DNA of 64,000 nucleotides from Chloracidobacterium sp. (GTDB lineage: Bacteria > Acidobacteriota > Blastocatellia > Pyrinomonadales > Pyrinomonadaceae). The notes beneath the pieces were generated by a model. It was not told the origin of the DNA. It saw only the letters and a list, made by a program, of their open reading frames with translations, and ran no database searches. The stretch covers positions 1,486,501 through 1,550,500 of the forward strand of contig JADJWP010000002.1 of NCBI GenBank assembly GCA_016716305.1, in the 5' to 3' direction. Numbering within the stretch: position 1 is the stretch's first letter; every line of letters begins with the position of its first letter. Positions 9,935 through 18,577 of the stretch are shown piece after piece. A program made the position numbers and the translations under genes.

Positions 9935-9964
9935 TAGAATAATTCCAATTCTAATCAATGTCAA
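9935..9964 (-). promoter_or_regulatory. perR-katG promoter with embedded PerR-type operator
   Basis: On the minus strand TTGACA (9964-9959), a 17-bp spacer and TATTCT (9941-9936) form a near-consensus sigma-70 promoter. Overlapping spacer and -10 is the inverted repeat TAGAATAATTCCAATTCTA (9935-9953, 6-7-6 arms), which resembles a PerR/Fur box. A bound repressor would block polymerase directly. A second half-site, ATTCTAAT, occurs at 9913-9920. Confidence 0.72.
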
Positions 9965-10032
9965 ACGGCAGTTCGGTCCCTGCAACTGAACTTTCTCGCA
10001 TTACGCGGTGATTCGGTTACAATCAAATCAAA

Positions 10033-10521
10033 TTGAGAACAGCCCGCGAAAATCTGATCCGCATTCTGCAGAACGCTTATTCCGGCGAGGTCGCAGCGGC
10101 ATATGCCTATCGTGGGCATTGGAGGTCTCTGAAAGAGTCGCCGGAACGCGTTCGCATCATGCAGATAGAAGAAGAGGAATGGGACCATCGCCGGCGGGTC
10201 GGCCAGTTGCTCGAAAAGCTCGGTGCGAAACCAAGACCGATCCGTGAAAAAGTGTTTTGGACCATCGGCCGAAGCCTCGGCGTGACCTGTCACGTCTCCG
10301 GCTGGTTCATGCCGATGTATTTCGCTGGGCGACTGGAGAGCAAGAACTCCATCGAATACGAAGATGCCGCGGCCTTTGCAAAAGAACTCGGCATGGACGA
10401 CTGCGTCGCCGAGCTTCTGGACATGGCTCGCGTCGAACTAGAACACGAAGAATACTTCCGCTCCGTCGTCACCGGCCACCGCCTCTTGCCCGCGATGAAA
10501 CGAGTTTTTGGCTGGAGTTAA
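10033..10521 (+). CDS. ferritin-like (COQ7/rubrerythrin-like) di-iron protein
   Basis: A 162-residue four-helix protein with the spacing of a ferritin-like di-iron site: E in YSGEVAAAYAYRGHW, E-x2-H in MQIEEEEWDHRR, a third glutamate in KNSIEYEDAA, and E-x2-H in ARVELEHEEYF. The arrangement resembles demethoxyubiquinone hydroxylase-like and rubrerythrin-like proteins; the exact substrate is unclear. Its start is TTG (10033): an in-frame stop lies at 10009 and the next ATG would remove the first metal ligand helix. It is transcribed divergently from perR-katG, with the PerR-type operator about 80 bp upstream, so a role in peroxide or iron handling is reasonable. Confidence 0.75.
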   Translation: MRTARENLIRILQNAYSGEVAAAYAYRGHWRSLKESPERVRIMQIEEEEWDHRRRVGQLLEKLGAKPRPIREKVFWTIGRSLGVTCHVSGWFMPMYFAGRLESKNSIEYEDAAAFAKELGMDDCVAELLDMARVELEHEEYFRSVVTGHRLLPAMKRVFGWS

Positions 10522-10601
10522 GCTGAACGTTTCTACCCCGATCTGCGTATCAGTATTGTTGGAATACAAAATTCGCACAGGATAGGCCGAGGAAGGAGAA
10601 T

Positions 10602-10973
10602 ATGAGCAGAAACGCGGTTGGTTGGTTTGAGATCTACGTTGACAATATAGAGCGGGCGAAGAAGTTTTACGAAGCGGTTTTCGCGGTTACGCTTGATCGC
10701 CTGGAGAGCCCCGAAGTCGAAATGTGGTCGTTCCCGATGAACGACGAAGCCCCGGGTTCGTCCGGTGCTCTGGTTTATATGCCTGGCTTTAAGGCCGGCG
10801 GCAACAGCACGTTGGTCTATTTCAATTGTGACGATTGTGCCGTCGAAGAGTCTCGCGTCGAGCAGAACGGAGGCAAAATATTCAAGACAAAGTTCTCGAT
10901 CGGCGAATATGGTTTTGTCTCGCTTGCAAACGATACTGAAGGCAACATTTTCGGCCTTCATTCAATGCGCTAG
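10602..10973 (+). CDS. VOC family (glyoxalase-like) protein
   Basis: A 123-residue single-domain member of the vicinal oxygen chelate superfamily, with two beta-alpha-beta-beta-beta modules: VGWFEIYVDNIERAKKFYEA (residues 5-24) and STLVYFNCDDCAVEESRVEQ (residues 68-87). Members bind small molecules or metals and include dioxygenases, lyases and resistance proteins; this subgroup (predicted enzymes related to lactoylglutathione lyase) has no assigned substrate. The Shine-Dalgarno GAAGGAG precedes the ATG by 6 bp. It is convergent with the epimerase, stops only 1 bp apart, and no separate terminator is visible. Confidence 0.87.
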   Translation: MSRNAVGWFEIYVDNIERAKKFYEAVFAVTLDRLESPEVEMWSFPMNDEAPGSSGALVYMPGFKAGGNSTLVYFNCDDCAVEESRVEQNGGKIFKTKFSIGEYGFVSLANDTEGNIFGLHSMR

Positions 10974-10974
10974 A

Positions 10975-11937
10975 TCAGGTGATCGACGAGCGAAACCATT
11001 CGACGAACTTGGGAATTCCGTCTTCGATCTTTGTGGTCGGACGATAGTCGAGCAATTGCCGAGCCTTAGATATATCGGCAAATGTGATCGGCACGTCGCC
11101 GGGCTGCATCGGCTGACGGTCGATGACCGCTTTCTTGCCGAGAGCGTCCTCGATCAATTCGATCAGTCGCGATAGCTCGGTCGTTTCAGATTCGCCCAGA
11201 TTGAATACCTCGTGCATCGACCCGTCGTAGTCCATTGCGGCCCTGACGCCCTGAATGATGTCGTCGATGTAGGTATAGTCGCGCCGCGTTGTGCCGTCGC
11301 CAAATACCTGGATCGGTCTGCCCTCCGCTATCAGCCTGCAGAATTTGTGGATAGCAAGATCAGGCCGCTGCCGCGCTCCGTAGACGGTGAAGAATCTGAG
11401 ACCGACCGTTCTTATCCCGTATAGATGCGAATACGTGTGACACATCAATTCGCCCGCTGCCTTGGTCGCAGCATAAGGCGAGATGGGACGCTGCACGTTG
11501 TCCGATTCTGCGAACGGCATCTTGCAGTTGACCCCGTACACGCTCGACGACGAACCGAAAACAAATTGCCGAATTTGATGTTCGCGGGCAAGTTCGAGCA
11601 GGTTGAGCGTACCCGTCACGTTCGTCTCATAGTAAAGCCTCGGTTCAGCAAGCGACGGTCGGACGCCTGCCCTGGCTGCCAGATGAACCACACATTCGAA
11701 CTCGCCCGCAGCGAAGACGTCCGCCATTGCACCGAAATCACGGATGTCAGCTTCGACGAACTCGACCTCGCCGATCTCGCGGATCTGCGACAGGTTTTTC
11801 TGCTTGATCGCGGGTGAGTAGAAGGTGTTGAGGTCGTCAACTATCGTAAGCCGCCAACCGCCTTCGCGGAGCAGATTTTCAGCCAGATGCGAGCCGATGA
11901 ATCCGGCTCCGCCAGTTAAAAGGATCTTTTTTGCCAC
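10975..11937 (-). CDS. NAD-dependent nucleotide-sugar epimerase/dehydratase
   Basis: A 320-residue extended short-chain dehydrogenase. The NAD-binding ILLTGGAGFIGSHLAENLL starts at residue 5; FVFGSSSSVYG and SPYAATKAAGE supply the catalytic Ser/Thr and Tyr-x3-Lys. The run VGLRFFTVYGARQRPDLAIH followed by RRDYTYIDDIIQGV is typical of UDP-glucuronate and UDP-glucose/GlcNAc 4-epimerases that feed polysaccharide synthesis; the exact sugar cannot be read from sequence. The frame is open to 12186, but homology begins at the GTG at 11937, which I take as start (a TTG at 11946 is the alternative). No glycosyltransferases are adjacent. Confidence 0.88.
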   Translation of the reverse strand: MAKKILLTGGAGFIGSHLAENLLREGGWRLTIVDDLNTFYSPAIKQKNLSQIREIGEVEFVEADIRDFGAMADVFAAGEFECVVHLAARAGVRPSLAEPRLYYETNVTGTLNLLELAREHQIRQFVFGSSSSVYGVNCKMPFAESDNVQRPISPYAATKAAGELMCHTYSHLYGIRTVGLRFFTVYGARQRPDLAIHKFCRLIAEGRPIQVFGDGTTRRDYTYIDDIIQGVRAAMDYDGSMHEVFNLGESETTELSRLIELIEDALGKKAVIDRQPMQPGDVPITFADISKARQLLDYRPTTKIEDGIPKFVEWFRSSIT

Positions 11938-12023
11938 TTGATTCAAGAAGGACCGTGAACGACAAAGCCATCGCTCGGAGTTTCGAAAAAAGTAACACGA
12001 ACGCCGATTTCCAGGCAATCGGG

Positions 12024-12878
12024 CTAATTCAAAAACCGCTGTTTGGCATGAAAGCGATGTAGTATCTCTTCGAGGAAGCCCTCGTACGTGAATGTCTGAA
12101 GGTCGTAATCGGGTTTGAGTTTGTACATTATCGGCAAAGCGACACGCCAGGCCATCCAGGCACGCTGTCGCTCGGTCAGATCCCATCGCCGCCGCAAGAG
12201 ATTTTCGACCACTTCGATCTCTTCGCTCGACAACAATGCGACATTTGCACTGAAGTTTGTTCGCGGCTGAACACGCCTGAATGCGGCGTCGGCGATCGGG
12301 TTCGAGAATGTCTCGGCGAACGTCGGGGCTTCGTCGGTCCGTTCGCGGATGACCACGGTCCCGGCAAATATATCGCCCACCCGCTGGTCGCGATTACTTA
12401 GAAAAATGACTATTAGCCCGACCGAATAGATCGGAACAACGAATCCTGGCACGGCGTCAAAGACCCTGAGCAGGTTGCGGGCTACGGCTTCCCAGAGCGT
12501 CACCGGGCGCCCGTCCTCGCGGATCACCCGCAGCTTCAAAAGCCGCTTTCCGGGCGTTTGGCCATTCCATAACCACTCGAAAAGAACAAAATATCCGGTG
12601 AACAGCAAGAAAACGACGATGATCAATATCGCGATCACCCATTTCGGAGCATCGGCAAAAAGGCTTTCGGCCGTGTCGCCGGTCGGCCCGAAAAGCGATA
12701 TTCCGCTTGCGGTGAGCGCGATCCAAATTACCGCGATGATCGCGGCATACTGAAGCAAATGATCGATCGCGGCGGCAAGGAACCTGTTGCCGATCGAGGC
12801 AAGCGAGAATGCCAGCGGGACACGCTCAGGTGTTTCGATGATCAGCGTTTCTTCTGTTTCGATTATCGCCTGCTGCAT
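12024..12878 (-). CDS. RDD family membrane protein
   Basis: A 284-residue protein with an RDD-domain transmembrane core: FSLASIGNRFLAAAIDHLLQ with the Arg and Asp near the first helix (residues 24-43), hydrophobic segments at about 41-60, 83-105 and 147-165, and the conserved WNGQTPGKRLLKLRVIREDG loop between helices 2 and 3. A ~100-residue hydrophilic C-terminal extension (from about residue 180) follows, ending in a helical YEGFLEEILHRFHAKQRFLN. RDD proteins are of largely unknown function, some proposed as transporters. Transcribed divergently from ribH. Eighty-six bp separate it from the epimerase downstream. Confidence 0.85.
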   Translation of the reverse strand: MQQAIIETEETLIIETPERVPLAFSLASIGNRFLAAAIDHLLQYAAIIAVIWIALTASGISLFGPTGDTAESLFADAPKWVIAILIIVVFLLFTGYFVLFEWLWNGQTPGKRLLKLRVIREDGRPVTLWEAVARNLLRVFDAVPGFVVPIYSVGLIVIFLSNRDQRVGDIFAGTVVIRERTDEAPTFAETFSNPIADAAFRRVQPRTNFSANVALLSSEEIEVVENLLRRRWDLTERQRAWMAWRVALPIMYKLKPDYDLQTFTYEGFLEEILHRFHAKQRFLN

Positions 12879-12941
12879 TAAAATGGGCCTAACCCGATAT
12901 TATTCAGGCAGGCCGGGCATTTTGCAAAGCACCTTTTTTGC

Positions 12942-12971
12942 TTGTCATTTAGATTTAACGTTCTCTATACT
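12942..12971 (+). promoter_or_regulatory. sigma-70 promoter for ribH-nusB
   Basis: TTGTCA (12942-12947), 18-bp spacer, TATACT (12966-12971), placed about 38 bp before the GTG start of ribH, in the divergent region with the RDD gene. No FMN-riboswitch fold is apparent in the short leader. Confidence 0.55.
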
Positions 12972-13008
12972 TGGGTTTGGCATTTTTGTTTTTTGAGGTC
13001 ACAAGATA

Positions 13009-13524
13009 GTGCAACCAAAAGTTCATCGCGGCAGGCTTAATGCAGAAGGATTTCGATTCGCCATCGTGGCAAGCCGTTGGAACGATTTTCTGACATCCAA
13101 ACTGATCGACGGTGCAGTTGATGCACTCGAAAGCCACGGTGCTGCCGAAAGCGACGTCGAGATATTCAAAGTACCCGGATCGTTCGAATTGCCATTGACG
13201 TCGCTCAAGCTTGCCGAAAGCGGCAGGTTTGATGCCGTGATCGCGATCGGCGTCGTCATTCGCGGCGAGACGCCGCATTTCGAATACGTCGCCGGCGAGG
13301 CCGCAAAAGGCATCGGGCAGGCCGGAATGCAGACCGGCATACCGGTGATGTTCGGCGTCGTGACGGCCGATACGCTCGATCAGGCGATCAACCGTTCTGG
13401 CGTGAAGGCCGGCAATAAGGGTTATGAGGCTGCCATTTCCGCGGTCGAGGTCGTAAATCTTTATCGCGAAATGAGCAGCGATCGAGCTTCGGGAAACGAT
13501 AAGGTTTTGCAGCATGTCGTTTGA
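13009..13524 (+). CDS. ribH: 6,7-dimethyl-8-ribityllumazine synthase
   Basis: A 171-residue enzyme that condenses dihydroxybutanone phosphate with the ribityl-uracil intermediate in the penultimate step of riboflavin synthesis. Diagnostic blocks are FAIVASRWNDFLTSKLIDGA, VPGSFELPLTS, AIGVVIRGETPHFEYVAGEA (with the catalytic His in TPHFEY) and PVMFGVVTADTLDQAINRSG with the substrate-binding GVKAGNKGYEAA. The start is GTG at 13009; no other start keeps the first strand. A C-terminal tail of ~15 residues beyond the usual end reaches into nusB, which overlaps by 11 bp. The ribH-nusB order is common in bacteria. Confidence 0.95.
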   Translation: MQPKVHRGRLNAEGFRFAIVASRWNDFLTSKLIDGAVDALESHGAAESDVEIFKVPGSFELPLTSLKLAESGRFDAVIAIGVVIRGETPHFEYVAGEAAKGIGQAGMQTGIPVMFGVVTADTLDQAINRSGVKAGNKGYEAAISAVEVVNLYREMSSDRASGNDKVLQHVV

Positions 13525-14008
13525 AAAATCAACCAAGAGTTCGGGTACCCGACGAAAAGCACGCGAATGCGCCCTCCAGATGCTTTTCGCGGCCGACGTC
13601 GTGAAACACGTCCAGGAGTTTACGCCCGAGATATATTGGTCAGAACTGGGTGAGACCGATTTCGACGAACGATCTCGGGCATTCGCCGACAATCTTGTCA
13701 TTGGCACACTCAAGAACATTGCGGCGATAGATGACCGCATCCGGACCCGGGCCGAACACTGGCGGATCGAGAGAATGGCCATTGTTGACCGCAATGTGCT
13801 CCGTCTCGCGGTCTACGAGTTCCTTTACGAAACCACGCCTCACACCGTCGTCATAAACGAAGCACTGGAGATCGCCCGTCGATTCTCCACGTTCGAAGCA
13901 ACCCAGTTCATCAACGGCATTTTGGACGCAATAAAACTGGACCTCGAGGCCTCGGCCAAAGAGTCGGCGCCCGACGAGGTGATTAGCTCACATGCTTCGA
14001 CGTCTTGA
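13514..14008 (+). CDS. nusB: transcription antitermination factor NusB
   Basis: A 164-residue all-helical NusB. It begins with the arginine-rich SGTRRKARECALQMLFAADV used to bind boxA RNA with S10, and contains RIERMAIVDRNVLRLAVYEF and PHTVVINEALEIARRFSTFE followed by FINGILDAI, the family's C-terminal signature. It supports rRNA antitermination. It overlaps ribH by 11 bp and the next gene by 17 bp, indicating a three-gene operon. A 10-residue acidic or serine tail after the core is unremarkable. Confidence 0.94.
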   Translation: MSFEKSTKSSGTRRKARECALQMLFAADVVKHVQEFTPEIYWSELGETDFDERSRAFADNLVIGTLKNIAAIDDRIRTRAEHWRIERMAIVDRNVLRLAVYEFLYETTPHTVVINEALEIARRFSTFEATQFINGILDAIKLDLEASAKESAPDEVISSHASTS

Positions 14009-14633
14009 AGGCTTTTGGGCTCCGTACATTCATCCTGAGATCATTTCGAACGCCCGAGCCGCCCGATCGACCGCGATAGCGTTCATCGCGATCGCTGCGG
14101 TCTTTGGTGTCGCGCCGCTTGCTGCTCAGACGCTGCCGAGTTCGATCCGCGGTTACAAGGTCCATCGAAAGCCGATCATGGTCAGCTCGACATCGTCTGA
14201 CCGATCGAGATCGGGCGAGGAACAAGCGGTCGTCACGATCGGGGACCCAAAACTCGTGGATGTCGGCCTGACCGGCATAAATTTAGAACTCAACGCCGAG
14301 ATCCGGGCGCTTGAACAATCGGGCACGGTCGAATTTCTCACTTTTCACGACTTTCGCGTCAACGAAATTCCGGTCGAGATCGACGAATACACAGCGAGCT
14401 TCAAATTCCGGAAAAATGAAGCGATCGTATTACCCGAACCGGCGACGATCTTTCTTCCGACCGGACGTTTGATCGAGGCCGCGTACAGAGAATTGCGCGA
14501 TTCGAAAGAACGATGGACGGTTCGCGGCAGGGTCTTCGTTTTTGGCAAGTTTCGCCGATTCGGCTTTCACCATAAACGCGTCGTTCCGATCGACATCGAC
14601 ATCGAGATCGCAAATCCGCTAAGAAGCAGTTGA
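13992..14633 (+). CDS. exported hypothetical protein (possible LEA/WHy-like fold)
   Basis: A 213-residue protein with an internal export signal (residues 26-47, STAIAFIAIAAVFGVAPLAA then QT). The mature part alternates hydrophobic and polar residues with VDVGLTGINLELNAEIRALE and RGRVFVFGKFRRFGFHHKRV; the latter resembles the beta-sandwich LEA-14/WHy domain, but this is a weak impression. It overlaps nusB by 17 bp; the coding assignment rests on the signal sequence, length and absence of a competing frame. Function is unknown. Confidence 0.65.
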   Translation: MLRRLEGFWAPYIHPEIISNARAARSTAIAFIAIAAVFGVAPLAAQTLPSSIRGYKVHRKPIMVSSTSSDRSRSGEEQAVVTIGDPKLVDVGLTGINLELNAEIRALEQSGTVEFLTFHDFRVNEIPVEIDEYTASFKFRKNEAIVLPEPATIFLPTGRLIEAAYRELRDSKERWTVRGRVFVFGKFRRFGFHHKRVVPIDIDIEIANPLRSS

Positions 14634-14712
14634 CCCTTGAAAGAGGCCCCGACCTTGATGCCCTTAAAATTTAGCTTTTCTGCCCGATTGCGATAAGATA
14701 TTGGTTTACACC

Positions 14713-14724
14713 ATCTGATCAGAT
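14713..14724. promoter_or_regulatory. 12-bp palindrome upstream of kgd
   Basis: ATCTGATCAGAT is a perfect palindrome 7 bp in front of the kgd start codon at 14732. It could be an operator in the leader, but so short a palindrome may be chance. Confidence 0.25.
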
Positions 14725-14731
14725 CAAGAGG

Positions 14732-17700
14732 TTGAGAATAAATAACGTGCGCGAATCGAACACATACATTTCGGAATTGATCACTGAGAATTTCGGTGCT
14801 AATGCAAGTTACGTCGAAGGGCTTTTGTCACGCTATCGTGCCGACCGAACGACGGTCGACGAATCGTGGCAGGCATATTTTGACGAGCTTTTGTCAAACA
14901 CCGGAACAAAGCCCGAGCCAGTTGCTGCGGCCGTCCCTCCAACAGAAACAGGGTCCGCCGAGCCTCAAAAGCAGAAGGCTGTTGCCGGATCGGCCGCGAT
15001 ACCGGCGGGTTCCGAATCAAAACCGCTCGTCGGCCCGGCGAAAAAGATCGTCGAGAACATGGAGCAGAGCCTCACCGTGCCGACGGCCACGAGCCTGCGG
15101 ACGATACCGGTCAAGGTGCTCGAAGAGAACCGGCGGATCATCAACGAACACCTCCATGCCGTCGGACGCGGCAAGGTCTCGTTCACGCATCTGATCGCCT
15201 GGGCGATCGTTTCCTCGGCCCGGGCCTATCCGGCGATGAACAACGGCTTTGGCGTCGTGAACAACGCTCCGGCCCGGATCGAAAATCCGCACATCAATCT
15301 CGGTATCGCGATAGACATCGAAAAAAAGGACGGCTCGCGAAATCTTCTCGTCCCGAATATCAAGGGCTGCGAGGCGATGAATTTCGCTCAGTTCTTCTCC
15401 GCCTACAATGAAACGGTCCGAAAAGCTCGCGACGGCAAGCTCGAGATATCCGATTTTCAAGGAACGACCATCTCGCTTACCAATCCAGGCACGATAGGCA
15501 CGGTCGCATCGAATCCGCGCCTTATGTCCGGCCAGAGCACCATCATAGCCACTGGTGCGATCGAGTATCCGGCGGAATATCAGGCTATGACCGGAGCCGC
15601 GCTTTCGCAGCTCGGCATCAGCAAGATCATCACGTTGACGAGCACTTACGACCACCGCGTGATCCAGGGAGCCGAAAGCGGCCTGTTTCTTGCAAAGATC
15701 AGTGAGCTGCTCGTCGGGCAGCACCGGTTCTATGATGAGATCTTTGCCGACCTCGAGATCAATATTCCGCCGCTGCGATGGGCCGAAGATTATAACCCGT
15801 CCCTGCTCGGCGGCGACCGATTTACCGAGCAGGCCGAAAAGCAGGCGAACGTGCTGCAGCTGATCAACGCGTACCGCATCCGGGGTCACCTGCTGGCCGA
15901 TATCGATCCGCTTAACATGACGTCGCACCACTCCGCCGAACTTGATCTCGAATCGTTCGGCCTGACGATCTGGGATCTTGACCGCGAATTCATCACCGGC
16001 GGGCTTCACGATGAAAAGACCGCGACGCTTCGGCGAATACTCGAGATCCTTCGCAAGGCATATTGCGGAAAGGTCGGGATCGAATATCGCCACATTCAGA
16101 GCAAGGAAGAAAAGGACTGGATCCGCCGCCAGATCCGCGAACAGTTCGTCGACACCGTTCCGCTCGATCCGGCGATCCGAAAAGAGCTTCTGCAGAAGCT
16201 GATCGAAGCCGAGCAGTTCGAACAGTTTCTTCACAAGAAATATCTTGGGCAAAAGCGTTTCTCCCTCGAGGGATGCGAAACGGTGATTCCGATGCTCGAC
16301 CAGCTGGTCGAGGGCTCAGCCGCACGCGGCATCAGACAGATCTTTATGGGTATGGCCCACCGCGGCCGTCTGAACGTTCTTTCGAATATCGTCGGCGATG
16401 CGGAAAAAGGCGATATGGCCGAGCGCATTTTCACGATCTTTGAGGGCAGTTCGCACCCGAGCTTTCCGGCCGACGAGGGCGACGTCAAATATCACCAGGG
16501 CGCTGTCGGCACGCGTATCACAAAGTCGGGCAGCGAGATCAAGATCGAGCTCGCTTGTAACCCGAGCCATCTGGAATTCGTCAATCCGGTGGTCGAGGGC
16601 ATGGCCCGCGGACTTCAGGACGACGTGCGAAACGGCGACCAGCGGCCCCGCGAAGAGGCTTACGACCTTGTGATGCCGGTCCTGCTCCACGGCGACGCGG
16701 CATTTGCCGGTCAGGGGATCGTGATGGAAACGCTGCAGCTGGCGAGTCTTCCGGGCTACCGAACAGGCGGGACCATCCATATCGTCATCAATAATCAGAT
16801 CGGGTTCACCACCTCGCCCCAATTGGGCCGCAGCTCGATCTATTCGACCGACGCTGCGCAGATCACGCAAACGCCGATCTTTCACATCAACGGTGACGAC
16901 CCCGAGGCCGCCTACCGCGTGATCCAGATCGCACTCGATTATCGCCACGCGTTTAACAAAGACGTCGTCCTCGACCTGGTCGGATTTCGCAGGCTGGGGC
17001 ACAACGAGGGTGACGAACCCAGCTACACACAGCCGCTGATGTACGCCCGGGTCAAAGCACACCCCGGAACGCGCCATCTTTACGCGGAACACCTGATCCG
17101 CGAGGGTGTCATCACCGCAGAGGTGCTCAGCGAAATGACGAACGCGGTCGTCCACAAATACGAAGGCATTCTCGAACGTGCAAAACAGATCGCTTCGCAG
17201 GGTTCGAAACGAAGCGAACTGCCGCCGGTCGCCGCCGAAGACGACGGTTCAGCCGTATTCGAATCGGGGACGCCGCGTGAGATCATCTCGACCGTCGCCG
17301 AAAAGATCTCGCTCGTTCCCGACCATTTCAACATCAACCCGAAGATGGTCGGCCAGCTCGCCCGGCGGGCAAAGATGGGCAGCGGCGAAGTGCCGATGGA
17401 TTGGGGTTTTGCCGAAGCGATGTCGGTAGGTTCGCTCGTCCTCGAAGGAACGCCGGTCAGGCTTTCGGGCCAGGACTCCGGACGCGGGACCTTCTCACAG
17501 CGGCACGCTTCTATGTACGATACGGTCACCGGTGAACGATGGTCGCCTTTGACCGAGCTGAAGACCGAAAGCGACCCACGCTCGCGGTTCTACGTTTTCG
17601 ACAGCTCGCTGTCCGAAGCCGGTGTGCTCGGATTCGAGTATGGATATTCGGTGATCTGCCCGAATGACCTCGTGATGTGGGAAGCTCAGTTCGGCGATTT

Positions 17701-18499
17701 TGCCAACGGAGCGCAGGTAATAATCGACCAGTACATCGCTGCTTCCGAAGACAAGTGGAATCAGAAATGCCGTCTCGTGCTGCTGCTGCCGCACGGTTAC
17801 GAGGGCCAGGGCCCGGAACATTCCTCCGGCCGGCTCGAACGATTTTTACAATTGTGCGCCGAGAATAACCTTCAGGTGTGCAACCCGACGACGCCCGCGC
17901 AGTATTTTCATCTCTTACGCCGACAAGCCAAACAAGAAATGCTCCGTCCGCTGGTCGTGATGACGCCAAAGAGCCTGCTTCGGCTGCCGGCCGCCTCGTC
18001 GACGATCGATGAATTGACGACCGGCGGATTTCGTCCGCTGATCGATGATGCGAAGATCGCCGATCGTGCAAAGGTGAAGCGGATCGTGCTCTGCTCGGGT
18101 AAGGTCTTTTACGACCTCGATGCCGGCCGCGAAGATTCGAACGATGGACGCGTTGCCATCGTCCGCGTCGAGCAATTCTATCCGTTCCCGGCCGCCGGGC
18201 TGAAAGATGTCTTTGCATCATATCCAAATGCATCGCAGGTATTTTGGACCCAGGAAGAGCCCGAGAACATGGGTGGATGGACGTTCGTCGAAAAACGGAT
18301 ACGCGACATCAAACCGGAGCATCTAACGCTCAGGTACGTCGGCCGCGTCGCATCGGCGTCGCCGGCAACCGGTTCGTATGCGATCCACGAGCTGGAACAG
18401 AAAGCGATCGTGGAAACATCGCTGATCGAGGATTCCGATGAGATCTCAGCGGCAAGCGAACCTGAAGTGTCCGAGAAACTTGCCCCGGCGACGGCCTAG
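14732..18499 (+). CDS. kgd: multifunctional 2-oxoglutarate decarboxylase/dehydrogenase (E2-E1 fusion)
   Basis: A 1255-residue enzyme feeding the TCA cycle. Residues ~1-45 are the E1 N-terminal segment (YVEGLLSRYRADRTTVDESW), 46-95 a Pro/Ala-rich linker, 96-345 a dihydrolipoyl succinyltransferase (E2) core with the catalytic STYDHRVIQGAESG, and ~375-1230 the thiamine-diphosphate E1 (MGMAHRGRLNVLSNI, HINGDDPEAAYRV, GHNEGDEPSYTQP). There is no lipoyl domain, as in mycobacterial Kgd/OdhA, so a separate lipoylated E2 must exist elsewhere. The start is uncertain: TTG 14732 directly abuts AAGAGG, GTG 14747 is the alternative. No sucB or lpd lies nearby. Confidence 0.93.
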   Translation: MRINNVRESNTYISELITENFGANASYVEGLLSRYRADRTTVDESWQAYFDELLSNTGTKPEPVAAAVPPTETGSAEPQKQKAVAGSAAIPAGSESKPLVGPAKKIVENMEQSLTVPTATSLRTIPVKVLEENRRIINEHLHAVGRGKVSFTHLIAWAIVSSARAYPAMNNGFGVVNNAPARIENPHINLGIAIDIEKKDGSRNLLVPNIKGCEAMNFAQFFSAYNETVRKARDGKLEISDFQGTTISLTNPGTIGTVASNPRLMSGQSTIIATGAIEYPAEYQAMTGAALSQLGISKIITLTSTYDHRVIQGAESGLFLAKISELLVGQHRFYDEIFADLEINIPPLRWAEDYNPSLLGGDRFTEQAEKQANVLQLINAYRIRGHLLADIDPLNMTSHHSAELDLESFGLTIWDLDREFITGGLHDEKTATLRRILEILRKAYCGKVGIEYRHIQSKEEKDWIRRQIREQFVDTVPLDPAIRKELLQKLIEAEQFEQFLHKKYLGQKRFSLEGCETVIPMLDQLVEGSAARGIRQIFMGMAHRGRLNVLSNIVGDAEKGDMAERIFTIFEGSSHPSFPADEGDVKYHQGAVGTRITKSGSEIKIELACNPSHLEFVNPVVEGMARGLQDDVRNGDQRPREEAYDLVMPVLLHGDAAFAGQGIVMETLQLASLPGYRTGGTIHIVINNQIGFTTSPQLGRSSIYSTDAAQITQTPIFHINGDDPEAAYRVIQIALDYRHAFNKDVVLDLVGFRRLGHNEGDEPSYTQPLMYARVKAHPGTRHLYAEHLIREGVITAEVLSEMTNAVVHKYEGILERAKQIASQGSKRSELPPVAAEDDGSAVFESGTPREIISTVAEKISLVPDHFNINPKMVGQLARRAKMGSGEVPMDWGFAEAMSVGSLVLEGTPVRLSGQDSGRGTFSQRHASMYDTVTGERWSPLTELKTESDPRSRFYVFDSSLSEAGVLGFEYGYSVICPNDLVMWEAQFGDFANGAQVIIDQYIAASEDKWNQKCRLVLLLPHGYEGQGPEHSSGRLERFLQLCAENNLQVCNPTTPAQYFHLLRRQAKQEMLRPLVVMTPKSLLRLPAASSTIDELTTGGFRPLIDDAKIADRAKVKRIVLCSGKVFYDLDAGREDSNDGRVAIVRVEQFYPFPAAGLKDVFASYPNASQVFWTQEEPENMGGWTFVEKRIRDIKPEHLTLRYVGRVASASPATGSYAIHELEQKAIVETSLIEDSDEISAASEPEVSEKLAPATA

Positions 18500-18577
18500 G
18501 GTTCACACCGCTGAGATTATTTGAACTGAAGGAGTGCCCGCACCTTCGTGATAATGCGTGCCCAAGTTGTTCCCCCG

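Noticed and set aside
10533..10961. 142-codon minus-strand frame opposite the VOC gene
   Set aside because: The plus-strand VOC gene has a clear family match and Shine-Dalgarno; this is its shadow.
12955..13794. 279-codon minus-strand frame covering ribH and part of nusB
   Set aside because: Both plus-strand genes are certain; the frame has no family resemblance.
15017..16252. 411-codon minus-strand frame inside kgd
   Set aside because: Antisense shadow of the E2-E1 fusion, whose motifs continue uninterrupted through this interval.
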